From Clostridia bacterium (lineage in GTDB: Bacteria; Bacillota; Clostridia; Oscillospirales; CAG-272), in assembly GCA_017461945.1 (NCBI GenBank), contig JAFTSB010000024.1, forward strand, positions 120,592 through 184,591: 64,000 nucleotides of DNA. Direction: 5' to 3'. The notes below the pieces were generated by a model that saw only the letters and a list, made by a program, of their open reading frames with translations, was not told the origin of the DNA and did no database searches. Numbering within the stretch: the stretch's first letter is position 1; each line of letters opens with the position of its first letter. Positions 57,038-64,000 of the stretch are shown here, piece by piece. The position numbers were made by a program, and so were the translations under genes.

Positions 57038-58756
57038 TTGAAAAAGAACCGTTTTATCGCTCTTGACACGCCGGAGGCCGGCTTGTGTGGGCGAAGCGAG
57101 GCTGTTTATCCCAGACCGCAGCTGCGGCGCGATTCCTTCTTTTCTTTGAATGGCAACTGGGAATTCTCTGCCAAGCCCCGAGGAATGGAGCCCGATTTCG
57201 ACAAGCAGATCCGTGTACCTTTTCCGCCGGAATCTGCCCTTTCCGGCATCCATCACGTTTATCCCGACAATACCGAGCTTTGCTATCACAAGCAGTTCAC
57301 TCTGCCCAACGGCTTTCGCCGCAAGCGCATCATACTGCACATTGGCGCTGCCGATCAAGTGGCAAAGGTATGGCTGAACAGCCATTATTTGGGAGAGCAT
57401 CAGGGCGGATATCTCCCCTTCTCCTTTGATGTGACCGATCATATTTTAGAGGGCAACAATTCACTGTTTATACGGGTCTATGACAATCTGGATCAACACA
57501 TTCTGCCGTGGGGTAAGCAAAAGCATGACCGGGGAGGCATGTGGTACACACCGGTTTCGGGCATTTGGCAATCGGTGTGGCTGGAGAGCGTTCCAGAGGT
57601 TTATGTAAAGGGTTTGTCCATTCAAGCGGACGACAAGGGCGCTGTGATTACCGCCCAGGGCGTCAAAAACGGTGTTGTAGTGGTTTCCACCCCCGAGGGG
57701 CTGACTGCAGCCCCCTTACGCGATGGTGTAGCTAAAATTGAGCTTGCCTCCCCTCATCTGTGGTCACCCGAGGATCCTTATCTTTATCGCTTCAAGCTGG
57801 TAACGGGTGAGGACACCGTCTATTCCTATTTTGCCTGCCGCACGTTAGCGGTGGGAGAGGCAAACGGTGTCCCCCGCCTTTTGCTGAACGGCGAGCCCTA
57901 TTTTTTCCACGGTCTGCTGGACCAGGGCTACTTCCCCGACGGTATTTTCACGCCTGCGCATCTCTCGCGGTATGAAAAGGATATTCTGTTGGCAAAGTCC
58001 CTTGGTTTTAATACGTTGCGCAAGCACATCAAGATCGAGCCCGAGCAATTCTATTACGATTGCGACCGCCTGGGTATGATCGTATTTCAGGATATGGTCA
58101 ACAACGGCGACTACTCCTTCTTCCGCGACACTGCGCTACCCACAATAGGTCTGAAGCAATGCAACGACAAAAAGCGGCACAAAAGCCCCATGGTACGGCA
58201 AGCGTTCCTCGCTGCGATGGAAGAGACCGTCCGCCATCTTGGCAATCATCCCTGCATCTGCTATTGGACGATTTTTAACGAGGGTTGGGGGCAATTCGAT
58301 GGAGATGCTGCCTATGAGAAGTTAAAAGCCATGGACAGCAGCCGCATCATTGACACGGCCTCCGGGTGGTTCCAAACCGAAAAAAGCGATGTGGAAAGCC
58401 CTCACGTGTATTTCAAAAAGGTCAAGTGCCGCCCCGGCAAAAAGCCATTGGTGCTATCCGAGTTCGGAGGTTATTCCCTTGCCATTGCCGATCACGTTTC
58501 CACGCCGGGAAAAGCCTTTGGCTACCGCAAATTCACCAGCACGGCGGATTTTCAGACTGCTTTGATCGAGCTGTATGACAAGGAGATCCTGCCGGCAGCA
58601 AAGGCTGGGCTTTCGGGAGCCATTTACACCCAACTGACCGACGTTGAGGACGAGGTCAACGGCCTTGTAACCTACGACCGCAAGCATGTCAAGGTCAACG
58701 CGGACAAAATGCAAGCACTGGCCGAACGGCTAAAACATGCAGCCTTAAAAAAATGA
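57038..58756 (+). CDS. glycoside hydrolase family 2 enzyme, short beta-galactosidase/glucuronidase type
   Basis: This 572-residue enzyme has the GH2 sugar-binding domain (FFSLNGNWEFSAKPRG, FSFDVTDHILEGNN), the sandwich, and a TIM barrel with the acid/base glutamate in IFNEGWGQFDG and the nucleophile in LVLSEFGGYS, ending YTQLTDVEDEVNGL. It lacks a signal peptide and the long LacZ tail, so it is probably cytoplasmic. The substrate is uncertain among beta-galactosides, glucuronides and mannosides. I placed the start at TTG 57038, just after GAGGTGA. A GTG at 57029 lies inside that ribosome site. Confidence 0.88.
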   Translation: MKKNRFIALDTPEAGLCGRSEAVYPRPQLRRDSFFSLNGNWEFSAKPRGMEPDFDKQIRVPFPPESALSGIHHVYPDNTELCYHKQFTLPNGFRRKRIILHIGAADQVAKVWLNSHYLGEHQGGYLPFSFDVTDHILEGNNSLFIRVYDNLDQHILPWGKQKHDRGGMWYTPVSGIWQSVWLESVPEVYVKGLSIQADDKGAVITAQGVKNGVVVVSTPEGLTAAPLRDGVAKIELASPHLWSPEDPYLYRFKLVTGEDTVYSYFACRTLAVGEANGVPRLLLNGEPYFFHGLLDQGYFPDGIFTPAHLSRYEKDILLAKSLGFNTLRKHIKIEPEQFYYDCDRLGMIVFQDMVNNGDYSFFRDTALPTIGLKQCNDKKRHKSPMVRQAFLAAMEETVRHLGNHPCICYWTIFNEGWGQFDGDAAYEKLKAMDSSRIIDTASGWFQTEKSDVESPHVYFKKVKCRPGKKPLVLSEFGGYSLAIADHVSTPGKAFGYRKFTSTADFQTALIELYDKEILPAAKAGLSGAIYTQLTDVEDEVNGLVTYDRKHVKVNADKMQALAERLKHAALKK

Positions 58757-58768
58757 CAATAAGTAACC

Positions 58769-59700
58769 TCCCCCTGCCGCCACGCGGCAGAGGAATGTGG
58801 TCACGCAATCATACGATTGATATATTCTTCAAACGCAGAACACGCCGTTTCATCAACAACCCAAGAATAACTTGTAATAGAGGTTGATAGATACTCTCCA
58901 TCAAAATATCTCACAGGTTTTATCACGCCATTTGGCGCTATAATAAATAGCATCGCATCATACTCAGAATATAAAAATGATAGTTCTTCTTCGGTTTGAG
59001 ATGCTATAGTGCCATTTAAATGTTGCCGTTGATCATAACGGAATTCGATACATATGTTTTGAGTCATATATCCCAATATGTCTGTCGGATCCGTAGAACT
59101 CCGAGTAATATCTACAAATATATGATCCAAAACAGGCAGAAAACGCCCTCTGAGTGCTTCTGCTTGCTCGCCGGATAACTCTAATGCTTTTTCATTGTGA
59201 TATATCACAATGGAGCTTGGCTTTTCCAAAAAGCTCTCCACCTGAACAGGCTTCAGATCGACTGGATTTCGCGCCACACCCAGGCGCCCCTCAACAGTCA
59301 TATCAACAACCGTTTTCAGCGCACTCTGATAGTCATCGCACCAAATGTATGTGACAGCGTCGTCCGGATAATAATGCTTTCCGTTTTTTTGTGGCACAAT
59401 TTCCATATAAGAATCATACAAGCCTAGCACCATACCATCAAATCGAAAATCCCCTTTTGACAGTGGAGTTTCGGTGTTGGTTGCACCGATGTATCGATAA
59501 GTGCCTTGATACTCAAATTCCAATCGAAAGCCGGGCAGCTTCGTCGTCTGATTGACATCCGCATGCTTACATTCCGTCACTTTCCGTAGCAAGGCCGAAA
59601 AGGTGCTATAGATATCATCTTGTTGCTCTTTAGTCAGCTCAATTTCATAATCACCGTAAACAAGCTCAACTTCGGCCGAGTTCGGAAGAATTTCTGTGGT
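58769..59700. repeat. copy 1 of a ~930-bp direct repeat
   Basis: Nearly the same sequence occurs at 60803-61734 with an offset of 2034. It covers most of the two two-module genes and their shared 3' palindrome. Similarity fades at the 5' ends, where one copy encodes a lipobox and the other a plain transmembrane helix. Confidence 0.88.
58774..58790. repeat. palindrome CTGCCGC-CAC-GCGGCAG, copy 1
   Basis: A 7-bp stem with a CAC loop 10 bases after the stop of the 328-residue lipoprotein gene. It has no T-run, so it is a weak terminator at best. A longer version is at 60804-60828. Confidence 0.6.
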
Positions 59701-59787
59701 TTTTTGTTGTATGGCTGAACAACCGGTGTGTAGCAATATGATACATACGCACATTAGCGTCAAAGCGGCTTTAATAAATGCTCTCAT
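58801..59787 (-). CDS. lipoprotein with two IEFRY-QRQ modules
   Basis: This 328-residue protein has a lipoprotein signal (AFIKAALTLMCVCIILLHTG-C). Two related modules follow. The first has YGDYEIELTKEQQDDIYSTF, FRLEFEYQGTYRYIG and IEIVPQ-like MEIVPQKNG. The second has ALELSGEQAEALRGRFLPVL, CIEFRYDQRQHLNGTIASQ and EYDAMLFIIAPNGVIKPVRY. Apart from the N-terminus it is almost identical to the 334-residue protein encoded at 60835-61839. Start at MRAFIKAAL with AAGGAGAGGTGGAAA-ATG. It is anchored outside the cell membrane. I do not recognise the family, and its function is unknown. Confidence 0.75.
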   Translation of the reverse strand: MRAFIKAALTLMCVCIILLHTGCSAIQQKTTEILPNSAEVELVYGDYEIELTKEQQDDIYSTFSALLRKVTECKHADVNQTTKLPGFRLEFEYQGTYRYIGATNTETPLSKGDFRFDGMVLGLYDSYMEIVPQKNGKHYYPDDAVTYIWCDDYQSALKTVVDMTVEGRLGVARNPVDLKPVQVESFLEKPSSIVIYHNEKALELSGEQAEALRGRFLPVLDHIFVDITRSSTDPTDILGYMTQNICIEFRYDQRQHLNGTIASQTEEELSFLYSEYDAMLFIIAPNGVIKPVRYFDGEYLSTSITSYSWVVDETACSAFEEYINRMIA

Positions 59788-60262
59788 TTTCCACCTCTCC
59801 TTCATTAACTTCAACATATTCGTACGTGTACTCAATTTGGCACGGACAGGTGTCTTCTTCGCTTACACGCAGTATCAGTAACCTACCGTTCACCCATCTA
59901 TATTGCGCGTCGGTGCTTGCGGAAACTTTTAACGCACTTTGAATTACGGATATCGTTTCTTGTATATGGGCCGAAATTGACAATATCTCATCTTCGTTGA
60001 TACAAGTGGAGGAATAATAGATATTCACAATCTTACCTTCTTGATAGAATTCAATGAAATAATCATCCGTAGGAATTCCCTCTATCATTCGATTGTAAAC
60101 TCTAATTTCCAAAGACTCGTTCTCAACCATTAACGCATAATTGGAGAGATATAAATCAAGTGCTGTGTGGTCAGAATGATTGCAGCTCGGCATATTGCCA
60201 GCATTTGTATTATCCGGATATAACACACATGATGAATTCTTCAAAATCACTGATACTGCCAC
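59771..60262 (-). CDS. 5'-truncated copy of the protease C-terminal domain
   Basis: This open frame of 163 codons begins inside the preceding gene with a GTG that has no ribosome site. From SSCVLYPDNTNAGNMPSC to GIPTDDYFIEF it is nearly identical to residues after the caspase-like domain of the protein at 62407-64000, then diverges while keeping a similar layout. It has no catalytic part and no signal peptide. An ATG at about 60191 lies about 16 bases after the upstream stop and could allow restart. It may be a non-functional remnant. The next gene starts inside its 3' end. Confidence 0.5.
   Translation of the reverse strand: MAVSVILKNSSCVLYPDNTNAGNMPSCNHSDHTALDLYLSNYALMVENESLEIRVYNRMIEGIPTDDYFIEFYQEGKIVNIYYSSTCINEDEILSISAHIQETISVIQSALKVSASTDAQYRWVNGRLLILRVSEEDTCPCQIEYTYEYVEVNEGEVENESIY
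60057..60237. repeat. copy 1 of a 181-bp direct repeat
   Basis: It matches 62690-62870 with about five mismatches by eye (offset 2633). The segment encodes the start of the domain after the caspase-like fold. The left end of homology falls in the middle of a gene and the right end at the junction with the previous gene. Confidence 0.85.
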
Positions 60263-60770
60263 TTGTCACAAGCATTCTTGATCCAAGCGTTCCTTGATAC
60301 GTGCAGTCCAAATAGGTAACAGCTAACATCTGTGGAACCAGGATCAATAACGCATCGTACTCCACCGGGTTGCCGCTTTTTATGTTGCCACTATAAACGC
60401 GTCGTTGCTTGTATCTGAATTCTATGCACATGGTGTCTTCAGACATTTTTTGCCTTTTCACAGTGGATTCATTTATGGGCATTTTATACGCATATTTGGC
60501 GGAAAACTCCTCTTTCTCCCCTAATAGCATCCAAAATTCATTATATACTTTGGATGCTTCTTCATCCGTTAATCGATATGTCTTTCCGTCGACGTAACAA
60601 AGAATCGAATCGGGATAGGAGAAAAGTCGATCCGTCTCCAACGGAGTCCTGTTTAAGGTAAAATGCCGAGGATACGGTGAAAACCAAAAAACCGAAAAAG
60701 GAACAGCCGCAATCAATATCAATACGCATCCGGCAATTAAAATAATCTTTTTCCACTTTTTTAGCTTCAT
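60210..60770 (-). CDS. single-module IEFRY-QRQ membrane protein with an altered C-terminus
   Basis: This 186-residue protein has an N-terminal transmembrane helix (IILIAGCVLILIAAVPFSVFW), then PYPRHF, YPDSILCYVDGKTYRLTDEE, CIEFRYKQRRVYSGNI, EYDALLILVPQMLAVTYLDC and TYQGTLGSR. It is a paralogue of the 180-residue protein at 61872-62414. Its last five residues (CVISG) come from an out-of-frame reading of the protease repeat, which shows a recombination junction. Ribosome site GGGGAGGTTATTGA-ATG. No function is known. Confidence 0.7.
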   Translation of the reverse strand: MKLKKWKKIILIAGCVLILIAAVPFSVFWFSPYPRHFTLNRTPLETDRLFSYPDSILCYVDGKTYRLTDEEASKVYNEFWMLLGEKEEFSAKYAYKMPINESTVKRQKMSEDTMCIEFRYKQRRVYSGNIKSGNPVEYDALLILVPQMLAVTYLDCTYQGTLGSRMLVTSGSISDFEEFIMCVISG

Positions 60771-60802
60771 TCAATAACCTCCCCAAAGTAAAGGTTGGTA
60801 CG

Positions 60803-61734
60803 CTCCCCTGCCGCCACGCGGCAGGGGAATGTGGTCATGCAATCATACGATTGATATATTCTTCAAACGCAGAACACGCCACTTCATCAACAGCCCAAGA
60901 ATAACTTGTAATAGAGGTTGATAGATACTCTCCATCGAAATATCTCACAGGTTTGATCACACCATTTGGCGCTATAATAAATAGCATCGCATCATACTCA
61001 GAATATAAAAATGATAGTTCTTCTTCGGTTTGAGATGCTATAGTACCATTAAAATGTTGCCGTTGAACATAGCGGAATTCGATACATATGCTTTGAGTCA
61101 TATATCCCAATATGTCTGTCGGATCCGTAGAACTCCGAGTGATATCTACAAATATATGATCCAAAACAGGCAAAAAACGCTCTCTGAGTGCTTCTGCTTG
61201 CTCGCCGGATAACTCTAATGCTTTTTCATTGTGATGTATCACAATGGAGCTTGGCTTTTCCAAAAAGCTCTCCACCTGGGCAGGATTCAAATCAACCGGA
61301 TTTCGCACCGCACCCAGACGCCCCTCAACAGTCATATCAACAACCGTTTTCAGCGCACTTTGATAGTCATCACACCAAATGTATGTGACAGCGTTGTCCG
61401 GATAATAATGCTTTCCGTTTTTTTGTGGCACAATTTCGATATAAGAATCATACAAGCCCAGCACCATACCATCAAATCGAAAATCCCCTTTTGACAGTGG
61501 AGTTTCGGTATCGGTGGCACCAACGTATTGATAGGTGCCTTGATACTCAAATTCCAATCGAAAGCCGGGTAGCTTTGTCCTCTGACTGACATCCGTGTGC
61601 TTACATTCCGTTACGTTCTGTAGCAAGACTGAAAAGGTGCTATAGATATCGTCTTGTTGCTCATTCGTCAGCTCGATTTCATAGTCACCGTAAAAAAGCG
61701 CAACATCGGCCGTGTCCGGAAGAATTTCGGCGGT
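60803..61734. repeat. copy 2 of the ~930-bp direct repeat
   Basis: This is the partner of 58769-59700. The few differences are scattered single bases, which suggests a recent duplication or gene conversion. Confidence 0.88.
60804..60828. repeat. palindrome TCCCCTGCCGC-CAC-GCGGCAGGGGA, copy 2
   Basis: A perfect 11-bp stem with a CAC loop lies six bases after the stop of the 334-residue protein gene. It has no T-run after it. It may slow transcription or protect RNA ends. Confidence 0.65.
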
Positions 61735-61839
61735 TTTAACGGCGGATGCAAAACGATTATAAAGAAGCACCACAGTCAACACACAAACAATCAATAGCAA
61801 TGGCAAGAAAATCAGCAACCGTTTCTTGTTTTTTGTCAT
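60835..61839 (-). CDS. membrane-anchored protein with two IEFRY-QRQ modules
   Basis: This 334-residue protein starts MTKNKKRLLIFLPLLLIVCV, a signal anchor without a lipobox cysteine, followed by the same two modules as the lipoprotein at 58801-59787: EIELTNEQQDDIYSTF and FRLEFEYQGTYQYVG, then LELSGEQAEALRERFLPVL and CIEFRYVQRQHFNGT. Start at 61839 with a near-perfect AAGGAGGTGACCCAA. An upstream ATG at 61875 overlaps the previous stop. It lies 32 bases after its single-module neighbour. I do not recognise the family. Confidence 0.75.
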   Translation of the reverse strand: MTKNKKRLLIFLPLLLIVCVLTVVLLYNRFASAVKTAEILPDTADVALFYGDYEIELTNEQQDDIYSTFSVLLQNVTECKHTDVSQRTKLPGFRLEFEYQGTYQYVGATDTETPLSKGDFRFDGMVLGLYDSYIEIVPQKNGKHYYPDNAVTYIWCDDYQSALKTVVDMTVEGRLGAVRNPVDLNPAQVESFLEKPSSIVIHHNEKALELSGEQAEALRERFLPVLDHIFVDITRSSTDPTDILGYMTQSICIEFRYVQRQHFNGTIASQTEEELSFLYSEYDAMLFIIAPNGVIKPVRYFDGEYLSTSITSYSWAVDEVACSAFEEYINRMIA

Positions 61840-61871
61840 TTGGGTCACCTCCTTCTTCAAAGCTTCGATTC

Positions 61872-62414
61872 TCATTTCATCTTCATAACATAATTTTCAA
61901 AATCCACATAATAGGTATTTTCAAACGAAAGACATCTGAATCCAATCGTGCCTCGATAGGTACACCCTAAATATGGAACAACAATTAAGTTTCCCCCGTT
62001 AAATATGATCAAGCATGCATCATATTCAAATGCCCGGTGAGAAAAGGCGCTGCCTGTATACTTCTGCCGCTGATCATATCTGAATTCAATGTAATCCTTT
62101 CTCAACTGCATCCCCTTTAATGTCCAACCGGAAAAAGGAGTTTTGAGTCCGGAATAATCTTCATATCCATCCAGGAGTATCGCAAATTGCTCATATAATT
62201 TCTCTCGTTCTTCCTCGTTTAGCCAGTTGTTTTTGCCATCTATTCGACAAACGATTGAATCGGGATACGGCAAAAATACGTTTAATGAAATAGGGTCTTT
62301 CTTAAAATTCCAATGCCGGCAGTGCGGAAAAAACCAAAATACAGAAAATAACGCGAGTACAACACACGATATGGAAATTGAAATTTTTAAAATCTTCTTT
62401 TTCGCTTTAGTCAT
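61872..62414 (-). CDS. single-module IEFRY-QRQ membrane protein
   Basis: This 180-residue protein has a basic start (MTKAKKKILK), a transmembrane segment (ISISCVVLALFSVFWFFP), then YPDSIVCRIDGKNNWLNEEE, YIEFRYDQRQKYTGSAFS, EYDACLIIFNGGNLIVVPYL and a final DFENYVMKMK. The module corresponds to the second module of the 334-residue protein. Start at 62414 with AGGAGAGGTAATTGCTT-ATG, overlapping the protease stop by eight bases. That suggests coupled expression with the protease. Function unknown. Confidence 0.75.
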   Translation of the reverse strand: MTKAKKKILKISISISCVVLALFSVFWFFPHCRHWNFKKDPISLNVFLPYPDSIVCRIDGKNNWLNEEEREKLYEQFAILLDGYEDYSGLKTPFSGWTLKGMQLRKDYIEFRYDQRQKYTGSAFSHRAFEYDACLIIFNGGNLIVVPYLGCTYRGTIGFRCLSFENTYYVDFENYVMKMK

Positions 62415-64000
62415 AAGCAATTACCTCTCCTGTTAATGCATCATAAACGGTACAGATCTCATATCCCATATCGTTCACTGAAATTCTTTCTTCTACCACA
62501 CGCAATTCGCCTGCGATATACTGGAAGTAATATTCGTAAGATATGTTTTCTTCGACACTTGCCGTAGCAATGTTGCTTTGATGCAGTTGCGCGATTTGAT
62601 TCATTGCCGATGCATAGTCTTCCTCAGTTAAAGTATACTCGGATTTATGAACTTCAGTAACAACACCGGAATCATCATAATATTCGATAAAATAATCATC
62701 CGTAGGAATTCCCTCTATCATTCGATTGTAAACTCTAATTCCCAAAGACACGTTCTCAACCATTAACGCATAATTGGAGAGATATAGATCAAGTGTTGTG
62801 TGGTCAGAATGATTGCAGCTCGGCATATTGCCAGCATTTGTATTATCCGGATATAACACACTTGATGAATCCCCGAAAATCACAAGATTTTCAGCCAAAG
62901 TTCGTGCTTTTACAAAATGGCTATGCTCACAGATGGCATATCGTGCTGCATCTCTTACGCTGCTCCCCCAACTTAACCATCTAAAAAACACGTCCATAAA
63001 GTCTTCGGAATATCCCGCCCTAATTTCATCTGACCAACCCACTGCCGCTCGTGCACCGTTTTCGACACTTTTGCTTGCCACGGAATCTCCCCAACTGGGT
63101 AAAGCAGATTTACAACAATCCCAAACTGCTAATTCGCAGTTAGACATATCGGGCAAATCATCAGCATCAAACATTCCAAAAACACTTTTCTCATAACACG
63201 CATAGCCAGATGCACCATGACCAGAATAAACAAAAATATCTGCATTAAAATCACTCAAGGATGCTTTGGCTTGTGCAACCGTCATATTGGTTTTGTGATT
63301 AAAAAGTATATTCATTTGATTGCAATATGTCCTAACGCGGTCAATGTCAATCGCCATATCAATACCATTTTCCGTATCGTATGGTGCACTATGCCCCACG
63401 AAGGTAAGCTGGCGGATACGGATGGTGAAGGCTTGGGAGGTGCCACCGGTGTTGATGCCGGTAAATTCAACCGGGATGAAATAAGGGGTGTTAGCTTCGA
63501 AAAACACGTCCACAATCAGCTTACCGTTATAAGTCTTATAGCTTAATGCCTCGTGTATGGCACCGGCTGCGTTTTTGATAAAGCCCACGTCTACGTTGCT
63601 GCCGTTTAGCTCAATCTTATAGCGTGAGGGCTTGGGCGAAGCATAAGTAAACCAATGAGGGTCGTTATATCCGGCCGAAACTGACGTGCTTTGCTCTTGA
63701 TTGATGAGCAAAAGATTGGCTCTTTTGATATCGATCGATACACGCTCCAGAGTCCACAGGTCGCATGTGGTTTCGGAGCGATCCACATAGCGCAAACGAT
63801 CATAATCAGCAAGGGGATCACCCATTGCTATATACTGTATACTGCCATTGACAGCAACGCCTATGCGATACCGTGATACACCGTTGGCATCAGTGTCATA
63901 TTTTTGCAGGACAAAGGATTGCATGTTGGTATCGCCTTGATTGCGGATCGTGCCATGGACACTGCTGAAATCCAAGGACATATCTCGGCGATGGCCGGGG
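62407..64000 (-). CDS. caspase-fold (CHAT/C25-like) cysteine protease, 5' end outside window
   Basis: The frame is open to the window edge, so the N-terminus and any signal peptide are missing (at least 530 codons remain). Residue numbers here count from the first methionine at 63981. Residues about 1-200 are beta-rich. A caspase-like domain follows with DIDRVRTYCNQMNILFN, the histidine in ADIFVYSGHGASGY, the cysteine in CELAVWDCCKSALPSWGDSV and SVENGARAAVGWSDEI. The last 160 residues (from VLYPDNTNAG) form a separate domain that is copied at 59771-60262. His and Cys are placed as in clan CD peptidases. The gene overlaps the next gene by eight bases. The substrate is unknown. Confidence 0.72.
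   Translation of the reverse strand, partial: PGHRRDMSLDFSSVHGTIRNQGDTNMQSFVLQKYDTDANGVSRYRIGVAVNGSIQYIAMGDPLADYDRLRYVDRSETTCDLWTLERVSIDIKRANLLLINQEQSTSVSAGYNDPHWFTYASPKPSRYKIELNGSNVDVGFIKNAAGAIHEALSYKTYNGKLIVDVFFEANTPYFIPVEFTGINTGGTSQAFTIRIRQLTFVGHSAPYDTENGIDMAIDIDRVRTYCNQMNILFNHKTNMTVAQAKASLSDFNADIFVYSGHGASGYACYEKSVFGMFDADDLPDMSNCELAVWDCCKSALPSWGDSVASKSVENGARAAVGWSDEIRAGYSEDFMDVFFRWLSWGSSVRDAARYAICEHSHFVKARTLAENLVIFGDSSSVLYPDNTNAGNMPSCNHSDHTTLDLYLSNYALMVENVSLGIRVYNRMIEGIPTDDYFIEYYDDSGVVTEVHKSEYTLTEEDYASAMNQIAQLHQSNIATASVEENISYEYYFQYIAGELRVVEERISVNDMGYEICTVYDALTGEVIAYD
62690..62870. repeat. copy 2 of the 181-bp direct repeat
   Basis: This is the partner of 60057-60237, here in its native place inside the full-length protease gene. 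Confidence 0.85.

Noticed and set aside
58774..60828. CTGCCGC/GCGGCAG palindromes as strong terminators
   Set aside because: Neither copy is followed by a T-run on either strand, so they are listed only as repeats.
58769..61734. The 930-bp direct repeat as a mobile element
   Set aside because: It contains no transposase and no terminal inverted repeats, and lies within coding sequence. Duplication or gene conversion is simpler.
62407..64000. CHAT-like protease as part of a CRISPR or other phage-defence system
   Set aside because: No cas gene, gasdermin, TPR partner or repeat array is present. Neighbours are membrane-anchored modules, so a defence role has no direct support here, though the right flank is unseen.

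Overview
The window looks like a chromosome segment of an uncultured anaerobic, probably gut-associated member of the Clostridia (Bacillota). The support is: Gram-positive sigma-A promoters with 17-base spacers, strong AGGAGG ribosome sites, HPr carrying both His15 and Ser46, MecA, AddAB rather than RecBCD, TTG starts, and a yajC-TIGR04086 locus of clostridial type. GC looks moderate by eye (not computed). I see no rRNA, tRNA, CRISPR array, insertion sequence or prophage gene.

Layout. 1-290 is an AT-rich stretch with a leftward promoter and the terminator of the next operon. 291-9752 (minus) holds two large secreted lamin-tail-domain proteins in one operon. 9861-15484 carries a radical SAM protein, an aspartate aminotransferase, a DinG/Rad3-type helicase-nuclease and MecA. 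15557-17464 is a divergent pair, a DUF4838-type protein and an AraC regulator. 17491-21328 (minus) holds ptsH followed by uvrC-rsmD-coaD-membrane protein. 21489-25837 (minus) runs rimM-trmD-O-antigen ligase/polymerase-like protein-two DUF4330-type proteins. 25989-27684 (plus) is yajC-TIGR04086-a free-standing domain resembling the N-terminus of SCIFF peptide maturases-an LsrG-like isomerase. 27745-30509 (minus) is a thiamine-diphosphate enzyme plus a sugar-type SDR. 30691-35802 has a DUF4091 protein, murA, a DUF3810 membrane metalloprotease and an RluA-type pseudouridine synthase. 35898-39450 (minus) is htrA-response regulator-histidine kinase. 39626-48850 (plus) is a QueG-like protein, addB, addA and a MATE exporter. 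48928-51471 (minus) is pgk-tpiA-rbfA. 51638-58756 is a carbohydrate region: AraC regulator, LacZ-type GH2, DUF1508 protein, DUF11 protein and a second GH2.

58801-64000 (minus) is the most unusual part. A caspase-fold (CHAT/C25-like) protease, cut by the right edge, is followed by four membrane-anchored or lipid-anchored proteins built from one shared domain with an IEFRY-x-QRQ core, plus a truncated copy of the protease C-terminus. DNA repeats of about 930 bp and 181 bp show recent duplication and recombination.

Genes are packed tightly. Most convergent neighbours share one bidirectional hairpin terminator, often overlapping a stop codon. Three same-strand pairs have a terminator-like hairpin directly in front of a downstream gene for which I see no promoter of its own. 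Housekeeping genes (glycolysis, tRNA/rRNA modification, DNA repair, cell wall) are mixed with carbohydrate enzymes and exported proteins of unknown role.
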